A stretch of 62,601 bases of DNA from assembly GCA_022071955.1 (NCBI GenBank), contig JAJVIM010000002.1:1-62601 (forward strand), written 5' to 3'. This DNA comes from Anaerolineae bacterium. Its GTDB lineage: Bacteria; Chloroflexota; Anaerolineae; 4572-78; J111. Numbering within the stretch: position 1 is the first letter of the stretch; each line of letters opens with the position of its first letter. Position numbers and translations under genes: made by a program. The notes beneath the pieces are model-generated. The model was not told the origin of the DNA, made no database searches, and worked only from the letters and a program-made list of their open reading frames with translations. Below are positions 25,076 through 33,491 of this stretch, piece by piece.

Positions 25076-26068
25076 ATGCTAACCAATCAACTTCCCCGCG
25101 TAACTATTGCCCATTTACCCACGCCGCTGGAGCCGCTGCCGCGCCTGTCCCAATTGTTGGGCGGGCCAGAATTGTGGCTCAAACGCGATGACCAGACCGG
25201 GCTGGCCGGCGGCGGCAACAAAACCCGCAAACTGGAATTTTTAGCTGCCGCCGCGCTGGCCGTCAACGCCGATACGCTCATCACCGGCGGCGCGCCGCAA
25301 TCCAACCACTGCCGGCAAACCGCCGCCGCCGCGGCCAAACTGGGCCTCCGCTGCGTGCTGGTGCTGGCCGGCCAGCCCGCCGAAGCCACCGGCAACATTT
25401 TGCTCAATCACCTGCTGGGCGCGGAGCTGGTGTGGGCCGGCAACGCCGCCCGCGACGACGCGATGCAGGTGGCGGTTGAGCGGCAGCAGGCGCTCGGCTA
25501 CCGGCCGTATTTGATTCCGTACGGCGGCAGCAGCCCGGCCGGTGCGGCCGCCTACGCCGCCGCGGTGGAAGAGCTGGCCGGCCAGATGCAGGCGCTCAAT
25601 TTGCCCCCGTTTGACCGGCTGGTGTTTGCCTCCAGTTCCGGGGGCACGCACGCCGGGCTGGCCGTTGGCGCGCGGGCGCTCAATTTACCCACGCAGGTGC
25701 TCGGCATCAGCATCGACAAACCGCTGGTGGTGCTGACCGGCGAAACCGTGGCCGGGCTGGCCACCGACACCGCGGCGCTGCTCGGGCTGGAGCTGGCCTT
25801 TGCCGCCGGCGACATCGCCGCCAACGCCGATTATTTGGGCGGCGGGTACGGCATTATGGCCGAACCGGAAGCGGAAGCCATCGGCCTGTTTGCCCAAACC
25901 GAGGGGGTGCTGCTCGACCCGGTGTACACCGGGCGGGCCGCCGCCGCGCTCATCGATTTGATCCGCAAAGGTGACATTGGCCGCAGCGAGCGAGTGTTGT
26001 TTTGGCACACCGGCGGCTTGCCGGCGCTGTTTGCGCCGCAGTACAGCCGGCAACTGGCGGAGTGGTAG
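25076..26068 (+). CDS. PLP-dependent D-cysteine desulfhydrase / ACC deaminase family protein
   Basis: Protein of 330 aa of the fold-type II PLP enzymes. The PLP lysine lies in GGGNKTRKLEF near residue 50, followed by TGGAPQSNHCRQTAAAA, and a phosphate-binding SSSGGTHAGL loop near 185-195. The family includes D-cysteine desulfhydrase and 1-aminocyclopropane-1-carboxylate deaminase; bacterial members outside plant-associated groups are usually D-cysteine desulfhydrases, which detoxify D-cysteine to pyruvate, ammonia and sulfide. ATG at 25076 is chosen over an upstream TTG because CGGAG is correctly spaced. Its substrate is inferred from the family only. Confidence 0.88.
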   Translation: MLTNQLPRVTIAHLPTPLEPLPRLSQLLGGPELWLKRDDQTGLAGGGNKTRKLEFLAAAALAVNADTLITGGAPQSNHCRQTAAAAAKLGLRCVLVLAGQPAEATGNILLNHLLGAELVWAGNAARDDAMQVAVERQQALGYRPYLIPYGGSSPAGAAAYAAAVEELAGQMQALNLPPFDRLVFASSSGGTHAGLAVGARALNLPTQVLGISIDKPLVVLTGETVAGLATDTAALLGLELAFAAGDIAANADYLGGGYGIMAEPEAEAIGLFAQTEGVLLDPVYTGRAAAALIDLIRKGDIGRSERVLFWHTGGLPALFAPQYSRQLAEW

Positions 26069-26100
26069 TTGCCGGCCCGGCAGCCGGCAATCATCATTAA

Positions 26101-26129
26101 TTGACAAAAATTCTGCAATCGATTACGGT
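26101..26129 (+). promoter_or_regulatory. Promoter of the hexose kinase gene
   Basis: Perfect -35 TTGACA (26101-26106) and a -10-like TACGGT (26124-26129) with a 17 nt spacer, 55 nt upstream of the ATG. Confidence 0.5.
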
Positions 26130-26183
26130 AAATCGAAATCCATTCAATTCCAACTAAATCCGCCCAACGAAAGGATTAAGCTG

Positions 26184-27131
26184 ATGAATCAGGCTGTAAA
26201 AATTGCAACGGTTACCCTCAACCCGGCCATTGACCGGACAATTTATATCCCGGATTTCCGGGCCGGCAGAGTCAATCGGGTTGAAAAAGAGCAATCCGAC
26301 GCCGGCGGCAAAGGCGTTAATGTGGCCTCGGTGCTGGCCGACTACGGCTTATCGCTGGCGGTGACCGGCTTTCTGGGCCGGGAGAACATCGCCATTTTTG
26401 AGCAGTTGTTCAGCCGGAAAAAGATCGACGACCATTTTGTGCGGATTGACGGCAGCACCCGCACCGGCATCAAAATCATTGATGAAGTTCACCGCGAAAC
26501 CACCGACCTCAATTTTCCCGGCCAGCCGCCCACCCCGGCAGACCTGAGCCAGCTTTTGCAGATTGTCGAGTCGCTCACCGCAGACTGCACGTGGTTTGTG
26601 CTGGCCGGCAGTATTCCGGCGGGCGTGTCGATTGATATTTACCGCGAGCTGGTGGAGTTGATCAAAGGCAAAGGCCGGCTGGTGGCGCTGGATACCAGCG
26701 GCCGGCCGCTCAAAGAAAGCCTGTCGGCGGCGCCTACGCTGATCAAACCCAACACCGACGAACTGCGCGAGATCACCAGCAGTTCGCTCAATTCACAGAC
26801 CAAATTGGTGCAGGCCGGGCGGCGGCTGCTCAACCGTGGCATTGAAACAGTTATCATTTCAATGGGCGAGTACGGTGCGCTGTTTATTGAGGCCGATGAA
26901 GTGGTGCTGGCCCGGCCGCCGCATGTTACCGTTAAAAGCACCGTCGGCGCGGGCGATGCGATGGTGAGCGGCACGCTGGCCGGCAAAGTGCAGGGGCTGT
27001 CGCTGGCGGATTCGGCCCGGCTGGGGACTGCGTTCTCGCTGAGCGCCATCACGCAGGTGGGGTCGGGCCTGCCTTCGCTGGAAGCCGTGGAAGAGTTCAA
27101 GCGCCAGATCGAGTTAGAAGAATTGAATTAG
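26184..27131 (+). CDS. 1-phosphofructokinase family hexose kinase (PfkB superfamily)
   Basis: Protein of 315 aa. The N-terminus TVTLNPAIDRTIYI and the following SDAGGKGVNVASVL are the first PfkB signature of the FruK/LacC/PfkB branch. Near the end KSTVGAGDAMVSGTLA holds the catalytic base Asp and anion hole. It phosphorylates fructose-1-phosphate or a related sugar phosphate with ATP. There is no PTS or ABC sugar transporter next to it, so fructose-1-phosphate specificity is uncertain; fructose-6-phosphate or tagatose-6-phosphate are alternatives. ATG at 26184 has AAGGA upstream. Confidence 0.88.
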   Translation: MNQAVKIATVTLNPAIDRTIYIPDFRAGRVNRVEKEQSDAGGKGVNVASVLADYGLSLAVTGFLGRENIAIFEQLFSRKKIDDHFVRIDGSTRTGIKIIDEVHRETTDLNFPGQPPTPADLSQLLQIVESLTADCTWFVLAGSIPAGVSIDIYRELVELIKGKGRLVALDTSGRPLKESLSAAPTLIKPNTDELREITSSSLNSQTKLVQAGRRLLNRGIETVIISMGEYGALFIEADEVVLARPPHVTVKSTVGAGDAMVSGTLAGKVQGLSLADSARLGTAFSLSAITQVGSGLPSLEAVEEFKRQIELEELN

Positions 27132-27137
27132 CGGATT

Positions 27138-27262
27138 ATAACTACTCAGCCGCGCCATTCTGGATGTCATTCCCGCGTGTTTTTAGCGGGAATCCACCGT
27201 TTTGGCCTTCAGTGGATGCCCGATAAAGACATTCGGGAATGACGGCTGATAGTTACTATAAT
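27138..27262. repeat. Possible degraded MITE with inverted ends
   Basis: The ends ATAACTACTCAGCCG and, as reverse complement, GTAACTATCAGCCG resemble the ends of the MITE at 3260-3412. No target duplication remains. The interior contains the stem ATTCCCGC/GCGGGAAT. The right end supplies a TATAAT (27257-27262) 30 nt before the GNAT gene. Confidence 0.5.
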
Positions 27263-27291
27263 CTTACGATTTGCACCGGCAGAATTGCCCA

Positions 27292-28098
27292 ATGACCATT
27301 TCTATCAGAACGCCTCAAACCATCGCCGAATTTGACTGGGTTGAGCAGCTCCAGGCCGAAATCTGGGGCAGCCGGGAAGATGCCGTGCCCAGCCACTTGC
27401 TGTTGACCCTGGCCAAAGAAAGCGGCATTGTCCACGTGATGCTCGATGGCGAAACGCCCATCGGCTTTTCTTTTGGTTTTCTCAGCCGCACCGAGTCTGG
27501 CCTGCTCAAGCTGGCCTCGCACCAGGCCGGCGTGCGGGCGGCCTATCGCGGCCAGGGGTTGGGCTATCAACTCAAACTGGCCCAGCGCGAGGCGGCGCTG
27601 GCGCTTGGCCTCAAGCTCATCACGTGGACGTTTGACCCGCTGCAAAGCGCCAATGCCCGGCTCAACCTGCACAAACTGGGCGCGGTCTGCCGCACCTACT
27701 ATCGCAACCTGTACGGCGACATGGCCGACCTGCTGAATGAGGGCCTGCCCAGCGACCGCTTTCGGGTGGATTGGTGGCTTGAGTCCGGCCACGTGGCCGC
27801 CCGGCTGGCCGGCGAAGACTCGCCCGCCGAGCCGGCGCTGCCGGCTGTGCCGCGTTTTTCGCCGCCGGCCAACCCCGCCGCGTTTCTGGAATCGTTGGCC
27901 GGCCCCGCCTGCCTGGTCGAAATTCCGGCCAACCTGCCCCAGCTCAAAACCGATGACCCGGCCCTGGCCCGGCGCTGGCGGCTGGACACCCGGCAAATTT
28001 TTGAAACGCTCTTTGCCCGCGGCTACACCGCCATCGATTTGCTGCATCACGGCGGGCAAACATTCATCCTGCTTCAGCACAGTTGGCAGCCGCTTTAA
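27292..28098 (+). CDS. GNAT-type acyltransferase (COG3375-like)
   Basis: A 268 aa protein with GNAT features in the first half: PIGFSFGFL strand, then HQAGVRAAYRGQGLGYQLKLAQR, the acyl-CoA-binding R-x-x-G-x-G motif near residue 90. The WTFDPLQSANARLNLHKLGAVCRTYYRNLYG segment and the long C-terminal part are typical of the COG3375 group. In some bacteria this group is encoded beside N-succinylamino-acid racemase and acts as a succinyltransferase on D-amino acids; the next gene here is that racemase-like enzyme, which supports such a role by inference. ATG at 27292 lacks a strong Shine-Dalgarno; TTG at 27271 is an alternative. Confidence 0.85.
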   Translation: MTISIRTPQTIAEFDWVEQLQAEIWGSREDAVPSHLLLTLAKESGIVHVMLDGETPIGFSFGFLSRTESGLLKLASHQAGVRAAYRGQGLGYQLKLAQREAALALGLKLITWTFDPLQSANARLNLHKLGAVCRTYYRNLYGDMADLLNEGLPSDRFRVDWWLESGHVAARLAGEDSPAEPALPAVPRFSPPANPAAFLESLAGPACLVEIPANLPQLKTDDPALARRWRLDTRQIFETLFARGYTAIDLLHHGGQTFILLQHSWQPL

Positions 28099-28151
28099 CC
28101 GCGGGCGACGCGAGGGCGGGATGAAGGGTGAAGGCTGATTCGCTGATTTGT

Positions 28152-28263
28152 TCATTCGTAATTCGTAAAACGTAATTCGTATTGCGTGTTGCGTGTTGCG
28201 TAGATCGCAATTCGCCATTCGCAACCCCCAACTCCTGACTCCTGAGTCCTATTTTTAGAGGAG
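28152..28263 (+). repeat. Fourteen in-register heptamers ending in a Shine-Dalgarno-like box (gene-less copy)
   Basis: From 28152 to 28249 the sequence can be cut into fourteen 7-mers without a gap. They grade from TAATTCG/TGTTGCG types to CAACTCC, TGACTCC and TGAGTCC. The very next bases are TATTTTTAGAGGAG (28250-28263). No gene starts here; instead a second module and a second box follow and serve menC-like translation. Confidence 0.95.
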
Positions 28264-28389
28264 ACAGACTCAGCCTGCGGCAGCGCAACGATGAATGCCT
28301 GTACCCGGCACGGGTGAAAATCTGGCGTAGGGGCGGTTCGCGAACCGCCCCTACATTTGCTATTCGCTATTCGTTTATTTTCAAGGGAG
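28264..28389 (+). repeat. Composite leader module before the MenC-like gene
   Basis: CAGACTCAGCCTGCGGCAGC-type sequence (shared with 48762-48785) leads to the GCCTGTACCCGGCACGGGT module, then a perfect 28 bp palindrome (28327-28354), TATTCG heptamers and TATTTTCAAGGGAG (28376-28389). The last box is the ribosome-binding site of the gene at 28397. Confidence 0.9.
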
Positions 28390-28396
28390 ACTATTG

Positions 28397-29506
28397 GTGA
28401 AAATAGAACGCATCGAACTCCATCACATCTCGCAAAATCTGGTCAGCCCTTTCCGCACCAGCTTTGGCACCCAGGTAGCGCGCCCCTGTATTTTGGTGGC
28501 CGTTCACAGCCAGGGGCTAACCGGCTGGGCCGAGTGCGTGGCCAGCGACGACCCCGGCTATTCCTACGAAACCATCGAGACCGCCTGGCACATTCTGCGC
28601 GATTTTCTGGTTCCGGCCGTGCTGGGGCAAAACATCGCCGCGCCGCAGGAGGTGCCGGCCAAATACGGCTGGGTGCGCGGCCATCCCATTGCCAAAGCCG
28701 CACTGGAAAACGCCGTGTGGGATTTGCACGCCAAAGCGCGGGGCGTGCCGCTCAGCCAACTGCTCGGCGGCGTGCGTGGCCGCGTCGAGGTCGGCGTTAG
28801 CATTGGTATCCAGCCCAGCGTGGCCCGGCTGGTGGACGTGGTTAATGATTTTGTGGCGCAGGGCTACCGCCGCATCAAAATGAAAATAGAGCCCGGCTGG
28901 GAGTTGGAACCCATTGCCGCGGTGCGGGCGCAGCACCCCAGCATCAAGTTGATGGCCGACGCCAACTCGGCCTTTTCGCTGGCGGATGCCGACCTGTTCC
29001 GGCAGATGGACCAGTTTAACCTGCTGATGATTGAGCAGCCGCTGCACTACGATGACATCGCCGACCACGCCAAATTGCAGGCGCAGCTCAACACGCCCAT
29101 CTGTCTGGATGAAAGCATTCACTCGCCGCTGCACGCCCGCTGGGCCATTGAAATTGGCGCGTGCAAAATCATCAACATGAAAGTGGCCCGGGTGGGCGGC
29201 CTGAGCAACGCCATCGAAATTCATAATATGTGCCAGGCGGCGGGTATCCCGCTGTGGTGCGGCGGCATGCTGGAAACCGGCGTGGGCCGCGCCGCCAACC
29301 TGCATCTGGCGGCCATGCCCAATTTCACCCTGCCCGGCGACATCTCCGCCACCGACCGTTACTACATTGAAGATATCGCCGAACCGCCGTTTGTGCTCAA
29401 TACCGATGACTCAACCATCACCGTGCCATCCGGCCCCGGCATCGGTGTTGAAGTGGCCCCGAACCGGCTGGCCAAATATCGCATCCGGCAGCAGAGCTTT
29501 GCCTGA
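28397..29506 (+). CDS. o-Succinylbenzoate synthase / N-succinylamino acid racemase family enzyme
   Basis: Protein of 369 aa of the enolase superfamily, MenC/NSAR branch. Seen are the KxK base pair in RIKMKIEPG, metal ligands in MADANSAF, IEQPLHYDD and CLDESIHS, and the second base Lys in INMKVARVGGL. The C-terminal GGMLETGVGRAANLHLAA is typical. The family includes o-succinylbenzoate synthase of menaquinone synthesis and racemases acting on N-succinyl amino acids. No other men gene is in the window, while a GNAT partner precedes it, favouring the racemase role. GTG at 28397 is better spaced from GGGAG than TTG at 28394. Confidence 0.9.
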   Translation: MKIERIELHHISQNLVSPFRTSFGTQVARPCILVAVHSQGLTGWAECVASDDPGYSYETIETAWHILRDFLVPAVLGQNIAAPQEVPAKYGWVRGHPIAKAALENAVWDLHAKARGVPLSQLLGGVRGRVEVGVSIGIQPSVARLVDVVNDFVAQGYRRIKMKIEPGWELEPIAAVRAQHPSIKLMADANSAFSLADADLFRQMDQFNLLMIEQPLHYDDIADHAKLQAQLNTPICLDESIHSPLHARWAIEIGACKIINMKVARVGGLSNAIEIHNMCQAAGIPLWCGGMLETGVGRAANLHLAAMPNFTLPGDISATDRYYIEDIAEPPFVLNTDDSTITVPSGPGIGVEVAPNRLAKYRIRQQSFA

Positions 29507-30584
29507 GTTTGCCGCGCTGCGCTCCGCCATTTTGGCCTGGTACGCCGCTCACCGGCGCGATCTGCCCTGGCGTGATGAAACCGACCCCTACCGGGTGTGG
29601 GTGTCTGAGGTGATGCTGCAACAAACGCAGGTGGTCACCGTGCTGCCCTACTACCCCCGCTTTCTGGCTCGATTCCCGACCGTGGCCGCGCTGGCCGCCG
29701 CGCCGCTGGCCGATGTGCTCAAACTGTGGGAGGGGTTGGGCTACTACGCTCGCGCCCGGAATATGTACCGTGCTGCCCAAAAAATTGTTATCGAGTTGGG
29801 CGGCCAGTTCCCCACCAGTTTTGATGAATTGCGCTCGCTGCCCGGCTTTGGCGATTACACCGCCGGGGCGGTGGCCGCTATCGCTTTTGGCCAGGCCGTG
29901 CCCGCCGTCGATGGCAATGTGAAGCGGGTGCTGGCCCGGCTGTTTGCCATCCAAACCGATGTCACTCGCGGCGCTGGCGCGCGACAGGTGCGCACCATCG
30001 CCGCGGAGTTGGTTGATCCCACCCGTCCCGGCGACTGGACGCAGGCGTTGATGGAACTGGGCGCGACGGTCTGTTTGCCAAAAGCGCCGCGCTGCCCGGC
30101 GTGCCCGGCGGCGGCGCAGTGCCAGGCCCGCCGGCAGGGCATCGAGCCGGAGCTGCCGCTGAAACCGGCGCGCCGGGTGTTGCCTCATTTTGATGTGACC
30201 GCGGCGGTCATTCAGCACGAGGGCAAAATTCTCATTGCCCAGCGGCCGCTGGAGGGCATGCTGGGCGGGCTGTGGGAATTCCCCGGCGGCAAAACCGAGC
30301 CGGGCGAATCGCTGCCGGATTGTTTGCGGCGGGAAATTGACGAGGAGTTGGGGCTAAAAATAAACGTGGGCGCGCCGGTTACCGTGGTGAAACACAGCTA
30401 CACCCACTTTAAAATTACGCTGCACGCCTTTTACTGCGCGCTGGAGGCCGGCGCGCCGCAGGCCATTGGCGTGGCTGATTGGCGCTGGGTTTCGCTGGCC
30501 GAGCTGGACGGCTTCGCTTTTCCGCGCACCGACCAGCAAATTATTGCCGCCCTGCGCCGCGACGGGGATCGGCCCAAAAATTAG
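29499..30584 (+). CDS. mutY: A/G-specific adenine DNA glycosylase
   Basis: A 361 aa base-excision repair enzyme that removes A mispaired with 8-oxoguanine. The HhH-GPD domain has the catalytic Glu in EVMLQQTQV, the hairpin LPGFGDYTAGAV and the Asp in VDGNVKRV. The [4Fe-4S] ligands follow C-x6-C-x2-C-x5-C (TVCLPKAPRCPACPAAAQC). The C-terminal NUDIX-like domain (about 225-361) has FPGGKTEPGESLPDCLRREIDEELG and recognises 8-oxoG. The probable start is TTG at 29499, overlapping the upstream gene by 8 nt; the reading frame is open further upstream but lies inside that gene. Its stop overlaps the convergent receiver gene. Confidence 0.93.
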   Translation: MPEFAALRSAILAWYAAHRRDLPWRDETDPYRVWVSEVMLQQTQVVTVLPYYPRFLARFPTVAALAAAPLADVLKLWEGLGYYARARNMYRAAQKIVIELGGQFPTSFDELRSLPGFGDYTAGAVAAIAFGQAVPAVDGNVKRVLARLFAIQTDVTRGAGARQVRTIAAELVDPTRPGDWTQALMELGATVCLPKAPRCPACPAAAQCQARRQGIEPELPLKPARRVLPHFDVTAAVIQHEGKILIAQRPLEGMLGGLWEFPGGKTEPGESLPDCLRREIDEELGLKINVGAPVTVVKHSYTHFKITLHAFYCALEAGAPQAIGVADWRWVSLAELDGFAFPRTDQQIIAALRRDGDRPKN

Positions 30585-31057
30585 ATGAGCACCTGTTGCG
30601 GCTCGCGGCGGTTGGCTCCGGCGCGCCGTTTTTCCAGCAGAAATGCTTTGTGAGTCTCCAGCACCTCTTTAACGGTTTGCAGCAGCAGCCGCGGGTCAAA
30701 CGGTTTGCCCAAATAAACATCCACGTGCGTATCGTCCGTTTCGGCGATGCGCAGCATGCGGCGCTGATCTACCGTGTTGGCCCGCGCCGACAGCACAATG
30801 GCCGGCACCTGCTGAAATTTGGGGTGACGCCGCAGCCGCTTGAGCAGTTCCAAACCATCAAAACCGGGCAGAACAATATCCAGCACCAGCAGGTCCGGGA
30901 GTTCGCGCAGAGCCAAATCCAGCGCCTCGTCCGAACGGCGGGCGCGCAGCACCCGGAAACCGGCCGGTTCCAGCGACAGCCGGATCAGGTTTAAAATATC
31001 CTGCTCGTCATCAACAACCAGGATTTTTAATTCGTCGGGCCATAAATTTTCGGTCAT
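30581..31057 (-). CDS. Single-domain response regulator (CheY-like) with basic tail
   Basis: A 158 aa protein. The receiver domain (10-130) has the acidic pair in VVDDEQD (15-20), the phospho-acceptor Asp60 in LLVLDIVLPG, Ser/Ala in VLSARA and the conserved Lys in YLGKPFD. After residue 130 only a short Lys/Arg-rich tail follows and there is no output domain, so it likely acts by protein-protein contact. ATG at 31057 is chosen over GTG at 31069. No histidine kinase is adjacent. The gene is convergent with mutY, with the stop codons overlapping by 4 nt. Confidence 0.9.
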   Translation of the reverse strand: MTENLWPDELKILVVDDEQDILNLIRLSLEPAGFRVLRARRSDEALDLALRELPDLLVLDIVLPGFDGLELLKRLRRHPKFQQVPAIVLSARANTVDQRRMLRIAETDDTHVDVYLGKPFDPRLLLQTVKEVLETHKAFLLEKRRAGANRREPQQVLI

Positions 31058-31094
31058 GGGGCAGCTCACAAATAGTACTTATTAACCATGTCTC

Positions 31095-31123
31095 TTAAGA
31101 ATCAGCAAAGATACGGCTAAAAT
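31095..31123 (+). promoter_or_regulatory. Candidate promoter of nfo
   Basis: TTAAGA (31095-31100) and TAAAAT (31118-31123) are 17 nt apart, just 20 nt before the ATG, so the leader would be very short. Confidence 0.45.
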
Positions 31124-31145
31124 ATAAAAACTCAGGAGAAATTTT

Positions 31146-31991
31146 ATGTTACTTGGCGCTCATCTTTCAACCGCCGGCGGGGTCGATAAATCTTTTGACC
31201 GCGCCATTGAACTGGACTGCACCGCCTTCCAGATTTTTACCAAATCTAACCGGCAGTGGAATGCCAAACCCCTGTCAGCAGACGAAGTGGCGCGTTACCA
31301 CCAGCGGCAGCAGGAAACGGGCATCGCGCCGGTGGTTTGCCACGCCAGCTACCTGCTCAATCTGGGCACGCCTGACGACGCCCTGTGGCACAAATCCATC
31401 GACGCACTGGTGCAGGAACTGGAGCGCTGTGAACTGCTCAAAATTCCGCAGCTGGTGCTGCATCCCGGCGCGCACGTAAAAAGCGGCGTCGAGGCCGGTT
31501 TGGCCCGGGTTGCCGCCGGGCTGGACATTGTCCACAACCGCCTGCCGGACGTGCAGGTGAAAGTCGCGTTAGAAATCACCGCCGGGCAGGGGACCACGCT
31601 CGGTTCCACGTTTGAAGAAATCGCCGCCATTATTAATGCCTGCCAGCAAAACGAGCGGCTGGCGGTTTGCTTTGATACCTGCCACGCCCTGGCCGCCGGC
31701 TACGAATTTCGCACGCCGGAGAGCTATCAGGCCGTTATCAGCCAGTTTGAGCAGGTGATTGGCCTGGAACGTCTCAAGGTTGTGCACGTGAACGACTCGC
31801 AAAAAGATTTGGGTAGCCACGTTGATCGCCATGATCACATTGGCGATGGCTGCATTGGGTTGGAACCGTTTGGTTATTTTTTAAACGATGCCCGGCTGCA
31901 AGAAGTTCCGTTTTTGCTGGAAACGCCGGTTGAGGATGATCCGGACGACAATCAGCGCAATCTGGCCAAACTCCGGAGCGTTTTAGCCTGA
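31146..31991 (+). CDS. nfo: Endonuclease IV (AP endonuclease)
   Basis: A 281 aa TIM-barrel enzyme that cuts DNA at abasic sites with three Zn ions. The N-terminus LLGAHLSTAGGVDKSFDRA is diagnostic, followed by the metal-binding LVLHPGAHV, ALEITAGQG, CFDTCHALAAGY and VHVNDSQKDLGSHVDRHDHIGDG. All expected metal-binding His, Glu and Asp positions are present. ATG at 31146 follows CAGGAGAA. It follows mutY by only about 560 bp (separated by the receiver gene on the other strand), and ligA lies 3 kb further on, giving three base-excision repair steps in 8 kb. Confidence 0.96.
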   Translation: MLLGAHLSTAGGVDKSFDRAIELDCTAFQIFTKSNRQWNAKPLSADEVARYHQRQQETGIAPVVCHASYLLNLGTPDDALWHKSIDALVQELERCELLKIPQLVLHPGAHVKSGVEAGLARVAAGLDIVHNRLPDVQVKVALEITAGQGTTLGSTFEEIAAIINACQQNERLAVCFDTCHALAAGYEFRTPESYQAVISQFEQVIGLERLKVVHVNDSQKDLGSHVDRHDHIGDGCIGLEPFGYFLNDARLQEVPFLLETPVEDDPDDNQRNLAKLRSVLA

Positions 31992-32039
31992 TTTTGATTA
32001 CGATTTTTAAAAATTCCCTTTAACAATCTTAAAAAACGC

Positions 32040-32068
32040 TTGCATAATTACATAAAGTATGTTATACT
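32040..32068 (+). promoter_or_regulatory. Promoter of the sigma factor gene
   Basis: TTGCAT (32040-32045), a 17 nt spacer and TATACT (32063-32068). The leader is about 185 nt long. Confidence 0.75.
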
Positions 32069-32070
32069 AC

Positions 32071-32099
32071 TTGACATATTCCGGGGTGTCAACTTGACA
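32071..32099 (+). promoter_or_regulatory. Candidate operator with repeated TTGACA
   Basis: TTGACATA at 32071 is repeated at 32094. The second copy forms a 13 bp palindrome TGTCAACTTGACA (32087-32099). It lies at the expected start of transcription. It may bind a regulator or give a second start (TTGACA at 32094 with a weak -10 near 32116). Confidence 0.4.
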
Positions 32100-32259
32100 T
32101 AATTGGAATTTTGCCTCTAAAAGACCGTGTTTTGCCCAATAGTTCCAACAAAATCAGTACTTTAATTGTAACGAATAATTCATCTACTTAAACTGCGGCA
32201 AATCAGTGCAGTAGCAACGACGCTAAAATTGCCCTGGTAGGGAAGAGGGAGTCAAAAAA

Positions 32260-33405
32260 ATGTTTGTTAGCCACACGCAAACTGACGGTAACGGGCAACC
32301 AAACCACCTGGTCCGCTCCAAACGGGACAACGGCGGGTTAAGTAGTAAAGTATATCGCAATGGTTCCAAATCAGAGGCAGAAAAGGTTGACCTGTGGGGC
32401 TTTTCTGACCTGGACGACTCTCACGCTGCCGACATGGATGGTGACGACGCAGCTCATGACAACGGCTGGTTTGAAGAAACCGAGGCCGGCATGAGTGTGG
32501 AAGACTCGGTGGCGCTGTACCTCAAAGAAATTAGCCGGATTCCCCTTTTAACCGCAAAAGAAGAAGTGCGGTTGGCCAAAGCCATCGAACAGGGCAAAGA
32601 ATCGGCGGTGCAACTGACTCGCTCTGTCGTTGAAATTGACCCCAATTCCAAAGCAAAACTCAAAAAGAAAATTCAATTGGGCCAACATGCCCGCTGCAAG
32701 CTCATCGAAGCTAACTTTCGGTTGGTGGTCAGTATTGCCAAAAAATACGTGGGCCACGGTGTTTCTTTTATGGATTTGATTCAGGAAGGTAATATTGGCC
32801 TGATCAAAGCCGTGGAGAAATTTGAGTACCAGCGCGGCTTTAAATTCAGCACCTATGCCACGTGGTGGATCCGGCAGGCGGTGAGCCGGGCGCTATCAGA
32901 CCAGGGCCGGACGATTCGCGTGCCGGTACACATGGGCGAACGCATTACCCAGCTTTCGCGGGTGTCGCGCGAGCTGGTGCAGCGGAACGGTCATCTGCCC
33001 ACCGAAGAAGAAATCGCGCTTGAAATGGGCATCAGCATGCGCCTGCTGGAGCGCATCCGGCAGGCAGCGCAGTACCCGCTGTCGCTGGAAATGGAAGTGG
33101 GCGAAGAGCAGGACAGCACGCTGGGCGATTTTATTGAAGATAAAAGCAACCCCCATCCGGACGACACAGCCATTGAGCAACTGTTATCCGAGCGAATGAG
33201 CGATGTGCTGGCTTCGCTTTCTGCCCGCGAGCATCGGGTCTTGCAGCTTCGGTTTGGGTTGCAGGATGGGCGCTCGTACACGCTGGAAGAGGTGGGCAAA
33301 AAGTTTGGCGTCACCCGCGAACGCATCCGCCAGATTGAAGCCAAAGCGCTGAGCAAGTTGCGCCACCCCCGCCGTAGCCGCCGCCTGCGTGATTTTTTGG
33401 AGTGA
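32260..33405 (+). CDS. Primary-type RNA polymerase sigma factor (RpoD/SigA family)
   Basis: Protein of 381 aa. An acidic N-terminal part (about 1-75) is followed by region 1.2 ([20 protein letters not shown]), region 2 with [35 protein letters not shown] and [13 protein letters not shown] for -10 recognition, region 3, and region 4 with the helix-turn-helix [20 protein letters not shown] for -35 recognition. A vegetative sigma factor would recognise the TTGACA/TATAAT promoters seen across the window, but a group 2 paralogue cannot be excluded. ATG at 32260 has AGAGGGAG at good spacing. The 190 nt leader holds repeated TTGACA elements. Confidence 0.93.
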   Translation: MFVSHTQTDGNGQPNHLVRSKRDNGGLSSKVYRNGSKSEAEKVDLWGFSDLDDSHAADMDGDDAAHDNGWFEETEAGMSVEDSVALYLKEISRIPLLTAKEEVRLAKAIEQGKESAVQLTRSVVEIDPNSKAKLKKKIQLGQHARCKLIEANFRLVVSIAKKYVGHGVSFMDLIQEGNIGLIKAVEKFEYQRGFKFSTYATWWIRQAVSRALSDQGRTIRVPVHMGERITQLSRVSRELVQRNGHLPTEEEIALEMGISMRLLERIRQAAQYPLSLEMEVGEEQDSTLGDFIEDKSNPHPDDTAIEQLLSERMSDVLASLSAREHRVLQLRFGLQDGRSYTLEEVGKKFGVTRERIRQIEAKALSKLRHPRRSRRLRDFLE

Positions 33406-33420
33406 GTATCGCAGAAAGCA

Positions 33421-33458
33421 AAAGCCCCGCCGGTTAGTTGTCCGGCGGGGCTTTTTTG
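33421..33458 (+). terminator. Terminator of the sigma factor gene
   Basis: The stem AAGCCCCGCCGG with CCGGCGGGGCTT around an 8 nt loop is followed by a T run (33452-33457). Confidence 0.92.
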
Positions 33459-33491
33459 TTTGTTCAAAATGATACGGGTGTAGAGGGTGAA

